DNA of 64,000 nt, from the NCBI GenBank assembly GCA_001643675.2, contig LSRY02000039.1:860501-924500 (forward strand). Reading direction: 5' to 3'. The translations under genes and the position numbers were made by a program. This DNA comes from Monocercomonoides exilis (Eukaryota > Preaxostyla > Oxymonadida > Polymastigidae). The stretch's first letter is position 1, and every line of letters begins with the position of its first letter. The notes below the pieces were generated by a model, which saw nothing but the letters and a program-made list of their open reading frames with translations, searched no databases and had not been told where the DNA came from. Below, in pieces: positions 45,201-57,500 of this stretch.

Positions 45201-47613
45201 GAGAGCGAACATTTTGTAAGGTATAGTAAGAGGGAAGAGAAGGCGAATGATCATCGCCTTTGATTAGAACATTCGACAAAGTCAAGTCAAATGTGCGAAA
45301 TGGATCGAAATTGAACGATGCGAAATCCGCTTCAACAAGAAAAAGAGGAGAAAAAACGATTTGAGAAGTCGTGTCAATAACAAATGCCATATTGGCAACA
45401 GTCATCGCTTTGCGAACAATAAATAGAGGATGATCACGAGCAGACAACGTAGGTCTGATTCCAGTACTTGTCTGCCCTGAGCCTTTTATTTGAAGTGGAG
45501 AACGGCGAATTTCATAGCATTCATCGCTTCTGCATGCAACGTCTCCTTCCATTAACCATATTTCCCTCTCTATCTCTTCTGTAATCTGAGAGAAAGCATC
45601 TTTGAGCGTTGAACACGATTGCTCTTCAGAAATACCACAAATTTCAGAAGCGTATTCTGAATGAGCTTGTTTTTTTTGAACTTGAAATACGTCGTTCGTA
45701 GTTTTTGTTTTGTGTGAGTTGCTTTTCGTTGAATTCTCACTCTGCTCTGTTTCACAACTTTCATCAACTTCAACAAATACTTTTCCCTCAGAAATTGCAT
45801 TCACTTCTTCATTCAGCCTTTTGTTCGAAATCTCGTTATTCTTAACTCCACTGACAAATACCTTCCGCATGCCTGTCATAAGCCAAAAGTCAACATTTAT
45901 TGCAGTTAGCTTGCCTAACCTCCACAGAACCCTTTCGTTTCGTTTTGTGCTAAACGAATATAATGTGGGGCGAGTGTGATTCAAAAGCACTTTGTATACG
46001 TCGATAAAGAGTAGATCCGAGGCAGCTTCTTCAGGTGCTTGATTCTCCACCGAATTATTGTGGAAAAACGAAAAAGCGAGAAGTGGAGACGAAGAGTGCA
46101 ACGTATTGAAGCAATTAATCTCAAGTCCAGCACTCGCATTAAAGCTTTGACAATGAAGGAATGAGCATTCAGTAACCAAGGTATCAAATGAAAACAACAA
46201 AATATTAATTCCTCCAAAGTAACTACTTGCGCCGCAGCGAGAAATAACACAGTTTGAAATAATCGCGTCAGCATTCAAAGCAGCTGCTTGTGAAAGATTT
46301 GATTGCAATTGCTGAATTGTCTCATTAATCGATGCATAATTCTCCATTTCCCCTGAATTATTCACTTCAAATTGATGTTTGTAGTAAATCTGATTCGATG
46401 TGACATCTGAGAAAATAAGCGTTGCAGCTCCGCCAACCGCAGCATTACAATCCTCCATCACACATGAATCAATGTGCAACATTGAAATCATACCGAAAAT
46501 TGCTCCTCCAAATTCTTCTTGCTTTTCCGAAGTTCTGACTGAATTATTTGAGAAAGCACATCCTGAAGCTATTAGATGGCATCCAACCACATAGATTGCT
46601 CCTCCGCTAGAAATACTATGGCAATGCTTGAATGTGCATGATTGAATCTCCACATGACAGCCTTGAAAGCTCGAAAAAACACATAACGCACCTCCTGAGC
46701 AATAAAGATAGTTTCCTGGAGAGGCCGAACATTTTTCTTCAGAAATTGTATCATTGAGAAATTCGCATTGATAGAATAAAATATTTCCAAGTAAATATGT
46801 CTGGCTATATCGTGGCATTGGTGGCTTTTCTTGCGGCAATGTGGCTATAACACTTGAAAATGAGCGTCTGATCCCATTGAACGAAGAATTTCGTGCTTCA
46901 AAATGTTCATATTTAGCCACATTCTGGAACAGCAATCCATCAAACACATTTATGCATTTTTCCAATTTACAAGAAGAAATGCAAAGAAAATCAATTCCAA
47001 AATCTGAAATTTTTCGAGAAATGAAACGAGTTGAAGAAATATTTGCGAAATTAGTCGAGCTAATTGCTATATTTGATTCAGCTGATGTTGGAAAAATTGG
47101 ATTTGAACTTTGAAAGTGAGAAATAAAAGAAGAAGTTATCGAAACGAGACCAGAAGATGATTTGGAGAATATCATTAGATTTTCACGGGTTCTTTTCGAT
47201 TTTTCCGATTTTACAGAAACATTATTCATTAAAACAGTTCCTTTTGTTGAAAAGAAACTTCCTTCAGTAGAAGCTGTTAGCAAACAAAAATTTATTGAAA
47301 TTAATGCATCAGAGCAAATGTTGAAAAAATAGCTTGGCTCATTCATTGAAAAGTGTATATCAAAAATAGAAAGAGAACTGTTGCAACAATGAAAAACTGA
47401 TGAATATTGCAGCGATTTCTTTGCTATGTTATCGACAGATATAACTGTTGTTTCAAAAGATGAAGGGAATGGAAATAAATTGTGAAATATATTCGCAGTA
47501 GACTGCTCACAAGCTATTTTCTCCAATTTTGAAGATGATGAATTTTGAGTAAAAATGAAACTAAATAGAGATAAAACGCAAATGTACATCAACTTCATAT
47601 ATAAGTGGTACAT
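42226..47613 (-). CDS. Secreted beta-helix-type surface protein with membrane anchor
   Basis: 1,795 residues without introns. The first ATG is at 47613, and a second at 47595 begins a compact signal peptide (MKLMYICVLSLFSFIFTQ), so either start gives secretion. The ectodomain has Asn/Ser/Cys-rich beta-strand repeats with GGA and SCxF motifs (GGALCVFSSF, GGAIYVVGC, GGAATLIF), typical of pectin-lyase-like repeats. It shares the CG...PC module signature with the 14.7-22.7 kb protein (ICGISEEQSC, DCGSKDNPC). A single transmembrane helix (LFAVVLILVLGIACLFGFFI) lies near 42410-42510, followed by RKR and a short acidic cytoplasmic tail with no kinase domain. It is a cell-surface protein of unknown ligand. 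It is related to the 14.7-22.7 kb protein by architecture but not recently duplicated from it. Confidence 0.85.
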   Translation of the reverse strand: MYHLYMKLMYICVLSLFSFIFTQNSSSSKLEKIACEQSTANIFHNLFPFPSSFETTVISVDNIAKKSLQYSSVFHCCNSSLSIFDIHFSMNEPSYFFNICSDALISINFCLLTASTEGSFFSTKGTVLMNNVSVKSEKSKRTRENLMIFSKSSSGLVSITSSFISHFQSSNPIFPTSAESNIAISSTNFANISSTRFISRKISDFGIDFLCISSCKLEKCINVFDGLLFQNVAKYEHFEARNSSFNGIRRSFSSVIATLPQEKPPMPRYSQTYLLGNILFYQCEFLNDTISEEKCSASPGNYLYCSGGALCVFSSFQGCHVEIQSCTFKHCHSISSGGAIYVVGCHLIASGCAFSNNSVRTSEKQEEFGGAIFGMISMLHIDSCVMEDCNAAVGGAATLIFSDVTSNQIYYKHQFEVNNSGEMENYASINETIQQLQSNLSQAAALNADAIISNCVISRCGASSYFGGINILLFSFDTLVTECSFLHCQSFNASAGLEINCFNTLHSSSPLLAFSFFHNNSVENQAPEEAASDLLFIDVYKVLLNHTRPTLYSFSTKRNERVLWRLGKLTAINVDFWLMTGMRKVFVSGVKNNEISNKRLNEEVNAISEGKVFVEVDESCETEQSENSTKSNSHKTKTTNDVFQVQKKQAHSEYASEICGISEEQSCSTLKDAFSQITEEIEREIWLMEGDVACRSDECYEIRRSPLQIKGSGQTSTGIRPTLSARDHPLFIVRKAMTVANMAFVIDTTSQIVFSPLFLVEADFASFNFDPFRTFDLTLSNVLIKGDDHSPSLPSYYTLQNVRSPIIQINGGCVKFASLNLFHFAFQSTSAVNVQETTSAGCLLQIDSSFIHDLDTQNSPAISASHLQNSVSRHSTSSFASFCSSFSSSSINTSSPKINLHPMAVTITNTSFSNCSSDSSFYGGALKIDLYSEDDSFTLDTTTFSFCQTVAAGGHGGGVCVVDSSPSSSPSSGTLLPFLIIKLSCNQNQATFGRDVCFVCREPKSQLSFVQFLFDPIANNFSTHNSILAVDQKDDKSMNVVTEILLDIFRDQKCYCGIKKEDVDGLSSVSSSTEEDCGSKDNPCTELSDGIVHLSDVVDTATKRRQNWNLKMISMQNRMKNSFSEKWEQNGEEEKMAEIVLISSVPLEREIRVKDIKITSVSPSPFRSILLNSSIHSLFTFNALCLCTSSFCLSSVDLVVGTEFKTDKDVLFLADSCITKLEHFSYVEKQVDQQSSPVCITLLSASKGEVHISHSSFTIFIEMVNLFVFGNCNLIDFKDVSISLDTFISSSLLLFVVDVPLQSNEAPLQCSPVNQHECQHSEGNRGKNDCLHSISLENVNLTLKSILDSKGDGKFFTLNLLSTGLKRISSEPDHPFVEFSLSNSSFYSQMQLFSSALILLESTRALLRNCEFIGYGDYSQNSMNHSKIFANRGNSFLSPSFSSSFSSSTSVSDAALSSICDVPEALIGLKYCCSQMNNCSFTNSLCSGVLITGGSLQVSSCDFSLVGIMLGSQFSRHNIRCEGQGEVSVDSLVSDGLLDETSPLWVWNRGCSIGGEAMKTRTSSCFVPILTSATMFLSKEDYNVVLEGLYFLPCYLQCYVTGIGKTEANKYEENYHHLNRASNENEKENKVYAFFLTDVINETRSTFTLKKEIAEDPSIERFEVFVSVLSNPQENTFVSSNTLVATKKKEKEIDPTNNRTKLPLFAVVLILVLGIACLFGFFIAAFCFIRKRVQRLKKEEEDIKQNLLSLNSHYVKYSGDDKGQDEAFDEDQTMVSAFVKENIPVDIVEPNLEDD

Positions 47614-47852
47614 TTTATCTCATAAATAATTTTCTCAAATCCTTTTAACGGAAAATATAAAATTTTTTATGTTTCAATATTTACATATTGGTTATGATCT
47701 CAACTATTTCAACTTTCTCTTAAACGAACTTGATGTCGAATGAAAAGATGATTTTGTTTTATTAAATTATTTTGAATTTAAATGCCTATAATAGCACACG
47801 CAAAAGAAAGCGAGTTTTTCAAATATTTGATTTGAAAATATTCTACAGATAA

Positions 47853-49810
47853 ATGTTTCAGCTCTTCATTTTATGCACCTTCTCAAATACTGTTGGACAA
47901 TGGATAAATCCAACAGATGTTTTTTCAAGTAATCCAAACATATTTCAGAACGTCTTTCCAAACGCAATGCCTTTTTTCCAGACTCAACCACAATCACAAC
48001 AGCCTCAACAACAACAGCCAGTGATCGAAGAACCAAAGCAACCAACTCCAAAGAATGAAACTGGTATTTTTATATCATTAATATTCAAAATTATTATCAA
48101 TTATTCATTATTTTGACTTTATAATCATTTTTTTTCGAAAATTGATGTTATTTTTTAATTAAAGTGGAAGAGAAGCCAAAGGAGCAAAAGAAAGAATTAA
48201 ATCATGAAGAGAAAAAAGAAAAAGGATACGTTCCTAGCTGTCTTTACGATTATGATGATGACTCATTTGCATCCTTTCGAGCAAAATACCCTTCGAAATA
48301 TTCAAAGAGAGAAAGATCGTATGATGATGATGACTTTCCAAGAAAGTCTCCACGTCGTTATACGCGTACGGACTATCATCGTGATAATTATTATGATTCT
48401 TACGAAAGAACTCGCTACGAAAGGCCAACTCCTCGCTTTTCAAGTCGTTATGCCTCAAAAACAACACCTTTTTATTCAGCTCTGATGAGCTCAAGTGCGT
48501 TTCCTTCAACTCCTTCGTTATCTGACAAAGAACTTCGTTTGATTGAAAAGAAAACGCAATCTCGACTTTCCTGTCTTGCTGACTGTGCTGTTTGCTTCTT
48601 CAATTGCTTTTCAAAATTTATTTTTTGGATCAAATATTTTTATTATGAATGCAATCTTTTTCTCAAATTCAATATGATTTCTTATCCCTTTATTTTGACA
48701 AATGCATTATTATTATTATTCCTATTACTATTATTAAATTGAAGGACGAATACGAGGACTGTCTTGATCAAATACGAGAGATGGATCGGGAGAAGCCGAA
48801 ATCCACCGCTCTTCTGTCGAAATCAGAGCTGAGCGAGTTGGCTGGCGATGGGAACTTCAGCATGGATGGGAATAGCAGCACGGTTGCTGGGCTGGCCGGG
48901 GATGTGGATGGAAGGAAGAGTGCGAATGGTACGGGGATGATTGAGAACGGAGATAAGTCGGTATCAATGAGGAATTCAACAGAAGTTAAAGCTACTGGAA
49001 TGATAAATGAAAGTGATAAAGGATCAGAAAAGGAAGATAAAGCGGAAATTAGAGGAGGAAATGAAAAGGAAATAGGAAAAGACACAATACAAGAAGAAGG
49101 AAAAGGTGATGATGACGATGATGAACAAGCCACTAAACAGCCGCTTTCCTTTTCGAGCTACGAAAGAGAGCCCAGAATTCGCAGTCCATTTCAGAAGAAG
49201 AAAGAGAAGCCGACTGGAAGATCACGCAATTCGAGCTTCAAAGAGCAGACTGAACGCGAAAGAAGGGCAATGCGAAAGGAAAGAGACGATTTGACTGAAG
49301 AAGAGCAGCCGATGAGCCGAGGAGGGTGCAGAGAAAGGCAGAAGAAGTGTTCGAAGAGATGTGAAGACAACGAAGAGGAAGACGCGCTTTCGGTGTGTGA
49401 GATGATGAAGACAGCAGCAAACAAGGCGTGTGAGGATCAGTACGACGGTTTGTGAAGATTCTATTTATTTATTTATTTATTTATTTGAATATTGTGATTC
49501 AATTCAATATTTCACTCAAAATGATTGATTTTTCTTTTGAATTAACTTTCTTCACCAATCTTTTTTCAAACACAAAATGATAATTTCTTTTATGTCATTT
49601 AAAAAACTTCTCTTTATCAAATTTATATTAATTGCATCTTTTTTTTTTTTTCATTCATCAGATCGGATGACAATTGGGCTTCTGTATTCGAAGCGCTCTG
49701 CTGATTATGCGGCTGAGAGAGAACGGAAAGAGCGAAGAGACCTGAGAAGATGCAATGCAGCTGTGAACGATGCTTATGATGAATGTCTGTTGGGAATAGG
49801 AAAGCACTAA
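47853..49810 (+). CDS. Secreted, highly charged cysteine-containing protein, four exons
   Basis: Exons 47853-48063, 48165-48589, 48745-49447 and 49662-49810 join at GT-AG sites with matching phases to give 495 residues. The N-terminus is a signal peptide (MFQLFILCTFSNTVGQW), followed by Gln/Pro-rich and then Arg/Asp/Tyr-rich disordered sequence. Cysteine clusters are CLADCADEYEDCLD (created across the exon 2-3 junction), CRERQKKCSKRC, then CEMMKTAANKACEDQYDD and CNAAVNDAYDEC. The regularly spaced Cys pairs in helical, acidic context resemble small helical disulfide modules separated by disordered linkers. No family is recognised. It is divergent from the beta-helix gene with 239 bp between starts, so the two surface/secreted genes may share a control region (inference). 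Confidence 0.7.
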
Positions 49811-50172
49811 AGTCTCAGACAAAACAGATGTGTTGGATTTTATTGAAGAAGTTGAAAAGATAAATTGATATGTGAACAATAACATTTTGATTTAAATTTG
49901 TTTATTGTGTCAATTAATTTTTGTCTTGATAAAAGAAGCATGTCTTTTTTTTTGTTCTTCGATCCATCTTTTTAAATGTGAATAAATTAACATTCTGAAA
50001 GTTAAGTTTTATTTTTGTTTTGTTCACATTTCAATTGATCTTATTTCAAAAAAGAAAGAAAGAAAAGAAAAGAAAGTTGGAAATGTTTCAACGATATTTC
50101 GAAGGAGAAGGAAATCTTAATCTTCAAACGAAAAAGAAAATGAAGTTATGATCTTAAGATGATTTGATTGAA

Positions 50173-50203
<31 letters not shown>

Positions 50204-51546
50204 GTGAGATTCAAAGAATGAAAGGATCCTTTTTTTCAGAATTTGAAAAAATAGTGCAATTTCTTATTTGGAGTAAGATGTTCTTTTATCTCCACAAGCA
50301 TTTCTGTTCAAATAAAAATATTTTCAATTCAAAAAAATGTGAGAAAAGATTTTAAAATTCTACATGTTTCAAAGAGTAAATAAAAATCTGTTTTATTGAA
50401 ATGAATAACATAAATGAATGAGAAATTCAAACGAACGATAACAATGCATAACTTTTGTTGCATATTTATAAATATTAAATTTTTTTTTTAAAACAATAAT
50501 AATTATTATAATTATATCTTTTATCAATCAATTTGAACAAAATAACAAAATACTCAAAAAAAGGCAGAATATTTTAACATATCAATCGAGAACTTCAATC
50601 TCTGTCACCACATTTTTGTAAAAAATTTGTGTTAAATATGCCATTTTAGTAGGCACATTAAACACAAAAGAAAAGTGATGAATATTTAATCTCAACAAAT
50701 TTCAGAAAGATAAATAAATAAAATAATAATAATAATAACTGAAATAAAATTCAATAATGAATGGAACATAAAAACAGAATCTAAATACAATGTGCGGGGT
50801 GATAAAAGGAAACATACACATATTTTTATATTGTTCCAATAAAATTGAAGAATTCAAAGAGAGGAAGATCAAAAAGATTAGAAAATAGCATAAATTTGTG
50901 TATCAAAGAAAGAAATAGAAGTTTAGGTGAATAATGATGCAAGGAAATTTTCATTCATCTCATTAGAATAAGAGAAAAGAAAAGATAATTTAAAAACAAT
51001 CAGTATGACATATAATTCAATAAAACAACCAAAGAAAATGTATCAATAACTCACTGCAAGTCAAACAAAATAAACAGCGTAGCGAATAAAGAAATTAAGA
51101 AGAGAGAAGTTTGAGATAAATCTAAATAAAGTTTTTCGATTCATTTAGAAAGAAAAACATATGATGGAAAGGAGGAAGAGAAGAGAAGAGAAGAGAAGAG
51201 AAGAGAAGAGAAGAGAAGAGAAGAGAAGAGAAGAGAAGAGAAGAGAAGAGAAGAGAAGAGAAGAGAAGAGAAGAGAAATACATTGGGCAGAGAATAATCA
51301 ATTTCAAGTCCATATTGTAAGGAATCAAGAAAGAGAAAGAGAAAGAGAGCGAGAATGAGAATGAGATAGAAAGAGAACATAAACACTCAAAACAACATGT
51401 GAAACAGTGCGTGAAATGAAATCCAATGAAATGAAATGAAAATAGAATAAGAATAAGAATAAGAAAGAACAAAAGACAGATAGATTGATAGATTGACTGA
51501 GTCCATTTTCAAACAGAATAATTCACACAACAATCATCGCTCCTCA
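49811..51546. other. AT-rich intergenic DNA with homopolymers
   Basis: The 3' flanks of two convergent genes. It contains a T run at about 50178-50202, scattered AATAAA-like motifs and a pentanucleotide repeat near the right end. No gene is seen. Confidence 0.5.
51176..51278. repeat. (AAGAG)n pentanucleotide repeat
   Basis: About 20 uninterrupted AAGAG units just beyond the 3' end of the TmcB-like gene. Frames through it are artefacts of the repeat. Confidence 0.9.
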
Positions 51547-54500
51547 TCACAGTCTGAGATCAGGTTCGTCCAACTGCTCACCTCCATCGCTCATCCCATC
51601 CATCTCGTTGTTCTCATTGTTTTCATTGTTCTCGTCTGTCTTGTTCTGCCCCGCTGAGAAATCGACCTGTGTCTGCGCGTATTTGATATCGTCGTCTGTG
51701 AAATGCTTGTCGAATATTCGAATCAAAGCCCTCTTCGCAGACATCTGCGCGGCAGCATTCGACGTCACAATCTGATCCATTATGATCGTCAGCCTCTGTC
51801 TGAGCAGAATGTGATCAGCACTGTGCTCTTTGAACTCCGAATACCCCGCCTGCGCCATCTCTTTCTCTTCCTCTGTGAACTGCTTCAGACACATCTGAAT
51901 CAGGTGCTGCATAAGACTCACAATCACTGAGCTTGACTCTTTGTCCTTCAGTGCTTGGATCACTGCCTGCGCTGAGTTGATGATGCGCCTTCTTTCCACA
52001 TCCCATTTTTTGATGTGCGTCACCATCGACGGCAGCATCACCATCTCCTTCTCGTCCTCGTCTGTCGGCAGCAGCTCCTTCAGCTTCTTTGTGTAGTTTG
52101 ACTCCTTCAGCAGCCCATTCCTCAGAGGCGTGATCACACACATGTACGACAGAAACACCAACACACACACACAGCACGTGATAATCGTGATGGTGTCCAT
52201 CGTCGTCTGCACAGTTGCCACGCCGCTGTCTTCCAGCTCTGTGGAGATGTGCAAGTTCCCGTCGCGCATGTCAAATGACAGGGCAGTGTGAAGGTAGAGA
52301 TAGTAGTCACTCGTCACATTCAGCGGACATGGTGAGTCATTCATGTTCAGTCGGTTGATTTCGTGCACGTAGAACTTGAACCGGCTGATCAAAGAGGACA
52401 TGCCCAGGATCTTCTTGTCGATGTGGAACAGTCTGTTTTGATATTCTGGCAGGTTGCACATGTATTCATGTTCCAAATAGCAATCTTTTTCCTCAAAGAG
52501 CATTTTCGTGTTCAAATCGATGTCTGCATGTGATGCCTTCACCAAGTCCACTATTCGATCCCCAGTGTCCTGTGAGTTCTCTGCCCCGTAATGAACTGAC
52601 GAGTGGATGCGGTCGTAGTAGCTCATCAAAGAAAAGATGTAGTCCATCATCTGCTGTCTGTCTGTTGTGAAGTGCGACGAGTTGCGCCAGACCGGATTGG
52701 TCGATTTTGGGTAATCAACGTTGCTGATGTATGTCAGTGCTGCTGTGTTATCGTGTGTCATACGCAGTAGAAAGTAGTGGATCATCGACAGAATCGTCGG
52801 GCGCAGGCCAGACAGAAAGATAGACGGCGCCAGGGAGTCGTGTGCTGCACACATGAAGAACCCGCACAGCCCCAAAGCCAGTCCACATACAAGAAAGACC
52901 AGCACACCTGCAAGTGTCTGGATGAACATCTTTGTCGACAGCGCTGACGGGAATGAAGCAAACATCGATGCCAGCTTCTGCATATCTGCATCCAGCTTGT
53001 CTTCCCACTTGCTGTCTGGAACGACATTCCTGATGATCCCCCTCATCGCCTCTTCTGCCTCGTCTTCATCGTCTGGAATGCGCACCTGCGGCATCATTGA
53101 GCGGTCGATGGCAACTCCTGTCTGCGGCTGGTGCGGAGTCACACCTGCTGTTGAGGATGTGTTTGTCCCTTGTGACGGTGTCTTCGCACAGTGCTGGGAA
53201 ATCGTGCCTCCATTCGCATTGCCACTGCTACTGCCGTTTGCCCCGTTGGCTGATCGTTCTGCTGCAGAAAGCGGCTGGAAGACTCTTGTGGTTCCGAACA
53301 AGGTAGCAGTCTGACCTGGAATGATTGAGTTTTCTGAAGAACTTGAAGAAGAGGAAGAGGAAGAGGATGAAGAAGACGATTCATCAGAGGAAGATGAGGA
53401 TGAACTGTCGGTTGAGCTGAAGTCAGATAGCAGAGTCGCTTTGCCTGTTCGTGATGTCTGTGAAGGAGTATGCTCAAAGTTCTTATTCTGCCCTTTCTTC
53501 TTCTCTCCATTCTTTTTATGTTTGTGTCGATGTTTCCTTTTTCCTCTCAGCTCTGTATCGTGCAATGTTTGAAACTGCTTTGCGATTTCAGACTGCTGCG
53601 AAAGAGAGGGAGAGAATGGCGGACTGATCAGGTGGGAAATGCTGGTGCTTGTTTGTGAGGTGCTCCCTGTGCGTGCGAGAAGCTGCTGCTGGAGAATTTG
53701 GTTCTGTTGCTGAAGAAGAGCAAGGTGCTGCTGCACTTGCATCTGCACAGAGGATGACGCAGAGAGTGTTGAAGAAAGAGGATGATATGTTCCTCCTGCC
53801 CCTCCGAATCCATTGCCTGTCCCGCCCACTCCATTCGCCCCGTTCGGCGATGTTGCAGTGAGTGAGTTCTGGTTCAGTGACTGCATCGTGGGCGACATCA
53901 GAGAAGAAGGACGATAGCCCAACTGAGGCACATGCGAGAGAGAGGACGCCTGGTGTATTTGAGGTGTGACCTCGTTTGACGTATTAAGTGACGTTGTGCT
54001 CAGCAAACTGCGACCGAAATAAGGTGATGTTTGCGGACGCTCTGAAGAAGGCAGACTGCCATTGAGCGACGCTGTTGCTGCCTGTGACGCAGCCGTCTTC
54101 GAGCTCTGGTTGAACAGCTTATGTGAAGCAGAGGCACCTGGATATCCCGACAAGTAGCTGTGCCCCAATGCCCCTTGGTTTGATGACGGGAGCAGCAAGT
54201 TTGTCGCACCGAGGTTGCCCTTCATCGGCCCAGGGACGCCTCTCAGCAGCGGAGACAGGCTTCTGCCAGGGTTGGCTCCCAAAGTGAGTCCCGCAGGCAT
54301 TGTGGCGAAGATGTTTGTGGGTAGTTGGGAAATCAAGGAAGGTGTAGAGACAGCCGCAAGCGGAGGATTAGAGCGTGCTGTGATTGAACCGCTGCGGGGT
54401 GTCTGGATGCGCTGGTTGACTTCCTCGGGCTTCAGGCGGGGGTCGCTGTCTTTGTTTGCTTCTTTAACCTTCCCGTCAGACGACGAGCGAGAACTGCCTC

Positions 54501-57500
54501 TGCTTCTGTTGCTGTTCTTCTCTCTCATCAGCGCTTCTCCTGTTGAGTCACTGATGCTTTGCCTTCTCATCCCATCTACAACTACGCCTGCTCCTCCTTT
54601 TGGCCTCATCTGATTTTGTTGTTGTTGTTGAATCTTTGTCATCTCTTCGATGTCGTTCAGTCCAATCACCTCATCAAACGTTGCGTCTCTTTCATCGCTT
54701 TCTTTTCTGTCTTCTTCATTCACTTTTCCTGCTTCGCTATTTGTTTCCTTCGCATTCTCATTCGCCTTCTCGTCGTTGCTGTCCTCCATCATCGCCTTCT
54801 CTATCACCTCCCACACTTGCTTGTCGCTCTGCACCGCTCCAACATTCCCTGCATTCCCCACAACTCTCTCAAATCTCCTCTCTTCCTCTTCTCTTCCTTC
54901 TCCTCCACTCACACCAGCTCCAACTCCAATGCCATTATGTCCATTCAGCTCCATCACACCCAGCACAGGCGACAGCCGCGTATTCGACGCTGAGTCTGGC
55001 GGAGGCGAGCCAGAACGCGATCGCGCTGAGTCCTGCTGCGAATGATGGCTTGATTGGCCAGAAGAGCCAGAGGAAGCAGAAGAGGCGGAGGAAGCAGAAG
55101 AAGCAGACACAACAGAGTTTCTGTGGTCGCACAGGGCAGTTGACTCGCCGTTGATGGCAGACGTGCCCATCCGCTGCATCTTGCTGTTGATCAATGACAG
55201 CTCATTCGGTGAGTTGAAGTCCAAATCATCCGAACGCTCTGAAAACGACCTCCCTTCCAACCCACCAGACAATGCATCTTCTTCTCCTCCTCTTCCTCCT
55301 CTTCCTTCCTTCTCTGCTCTTCTTCTTTCTTCCTCCTGCTGTTGCTGCTGATCCTGCTGCTCTCCCTCATCCTCCTCTTTGCCCATCCAACTCCCCTCCA
55401 CAACTCCTTTCTCTCCACTCACACTCCCACTGCCTGTGCCATACTCCTTCACCAGCTGCGATGTACTGTCTCTTATCTGACTTGAGCTCTTCTGCATCGA
55501 ATGTGCATCGCTCTGCTCATCCAACACACCCCCGTCGTTGTATTGCTCATCGTTGTACATATCCCCAGCTCCGTTCTGCCCTTCTGTGGATGCATCGTCT
55601 TCTCCATTTTCGCTTTGCAGCAGTCTCCTTATGATAGCTTGAATGTCGCTTTTGGGCACTTCCACGAGCATTCTCAGTGCATTTGCCCTGTTGTTGTTGA
55701 GATACTTCGCAATAAACACGAAAATCAGCGAAGAAGCGCCGAAGCAAATTGTGCCTGCAACTAAGCAGCAGAGCAGCAGATTCACTCTGCTTTTTTTAAC
55801 AACAGTGTTTGTCTCCTCCATATACGACTCCAGCGCTCTCTTCAGCCCATCAGTGCAAGGCAGGATGGTGTCATACATCATCATCAGCAGATGCTCCTCC
55901 AACATCGGCATTTCCCAGGGGGCATTCCCTTTCATCACAATCTGCCGCGCATTCTGAGTAATGCTGATGAGCACATCCATCAGAGAGTCCATCGAAATCG
56001 TCTGCGACACAATCTGCTTCGCGACCCGGTCGAAGCTGAAGATCGTCACGGGAATCGTCTTCGTCTCCCACGGTGTCATATCCGATGCCAATGAAGACAC
56101 TTGTGTAAGCTTGCCTTGCTGACACTCCGAAACCTGCTGGAAGATTGTTTGAAGAGCAGAAAGTGTCTGGATTCCGATGGTTGTATCATTCACTTTTGTC
56201 CAGTTGTACTCCATCTCGTGTATCAGCATCTGAATGGCAGTGGTGCAGTACTTGTTTGTGTCTGACGCAATGTGCGCAATGATGCCCAGGTTCTTCAAAC
56301 ATGTCTGGATTTTGCGGCAGTTGTTCACAAAAAAGGCGCAGGCGATAATCAGAATGATGATGTACAGAATGTGCAGCAGCATGAGCAACAAAGTGGAGAC
56401 AATCTGAATTCTTTTGGAGTTGCTTTCGTTCCCGTTGATCAGCAAGTCCTGCATCTGCGCCTCTACATCCGTCTTCTTCTTCTTCTTTTTCTTCTTCAGC
56501 GGCGGCTTTGCGTGTGTCGATCGTGAACGAGACGTCTTTCGTGGGTCTCCATCGTTGAACGAGTTGTGGTGAACCAGCCCAGGCGAGCGTGGCTGGTTAG
56601 ACCCAGCTGTCTGCATCTGACTGCCGTGTGCCTCTCCCCTCGTTCCATCGTCGCCCATCCCAACACTCAGCCCTATTGAAGCACCCATCGTGACGCTGTC
56701 TTCCATCTGGTCTGCGCGGTTGAAGATGATCTCAGCTGTATCGTCATCGTTGTAGATGTCCAACAGCAACTGCCCGTACATCCTCAAAATCTGCGTGTTC
56801 GTCGGATACGACCGCAGCAGCTCCTCAAAACAGCGCCGGCTTTCTGCCTCGCAATCCACCACAGTTGCCAGCTGCTCCACAATCGCTTCGAAGTTCGGGT
56901 TCTGTGTCGCCATCGCCTCCCACATCTCCTTCAGCGCCGTCTTCGCACTCACCCGCTGGTCTTCTGCTTGGTTGAGTAGCGCCTTGAATGTGAGAGATGT
57001 GAGCTCTGACCCGTTCCCTGCTGCTCCGCCTTCGCCCGCGGGGCCAAACGCCTTCCCGCCTTCCTTCGTCTTGCAGTACAAGATGAACTTCAGGTTAATG
57101 GAAGGAGACGCAATCCTGCTCTGTCTGTATGCCATGCCAGCTTTGACGCTGTTCTTGCGGTAGAACGTGAGGAAGTTGGCGTACTCGAAGTGCAGCTGGG
57201 CGTTGTCCTTGTGCCGCATCAGCGCCTTCGTGTAGACCATCTCCGCATACGACAGCATCGTGCTGTCTCTGTATCTTTTGTTCTGCAGAAAGCGCATACT
57301 CTTCTCCACAAGCGACGGATCCTTCATTTTCAGTGGAAAACCCGCCCCACTTCCGCCGCTTGCCCCACTCCCTGAGCCATCTCCTCCAGATGCCCCCGTC
57401 GAAATGCTCGGAAGCGGAAACGACTGCGGCGACGGGCAGGATGGAGTGATAGAAAGACCGATGTTGGCAGAGGAGGACGTTGCTGATGGTGGCGTTTGAA

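Noticed and set aside
51122-51472. Phe/Ser/Leu-rich minus-strand frame
   Set aside because: Generated by the AAGAG repeat, with no conserved sequence outside it.
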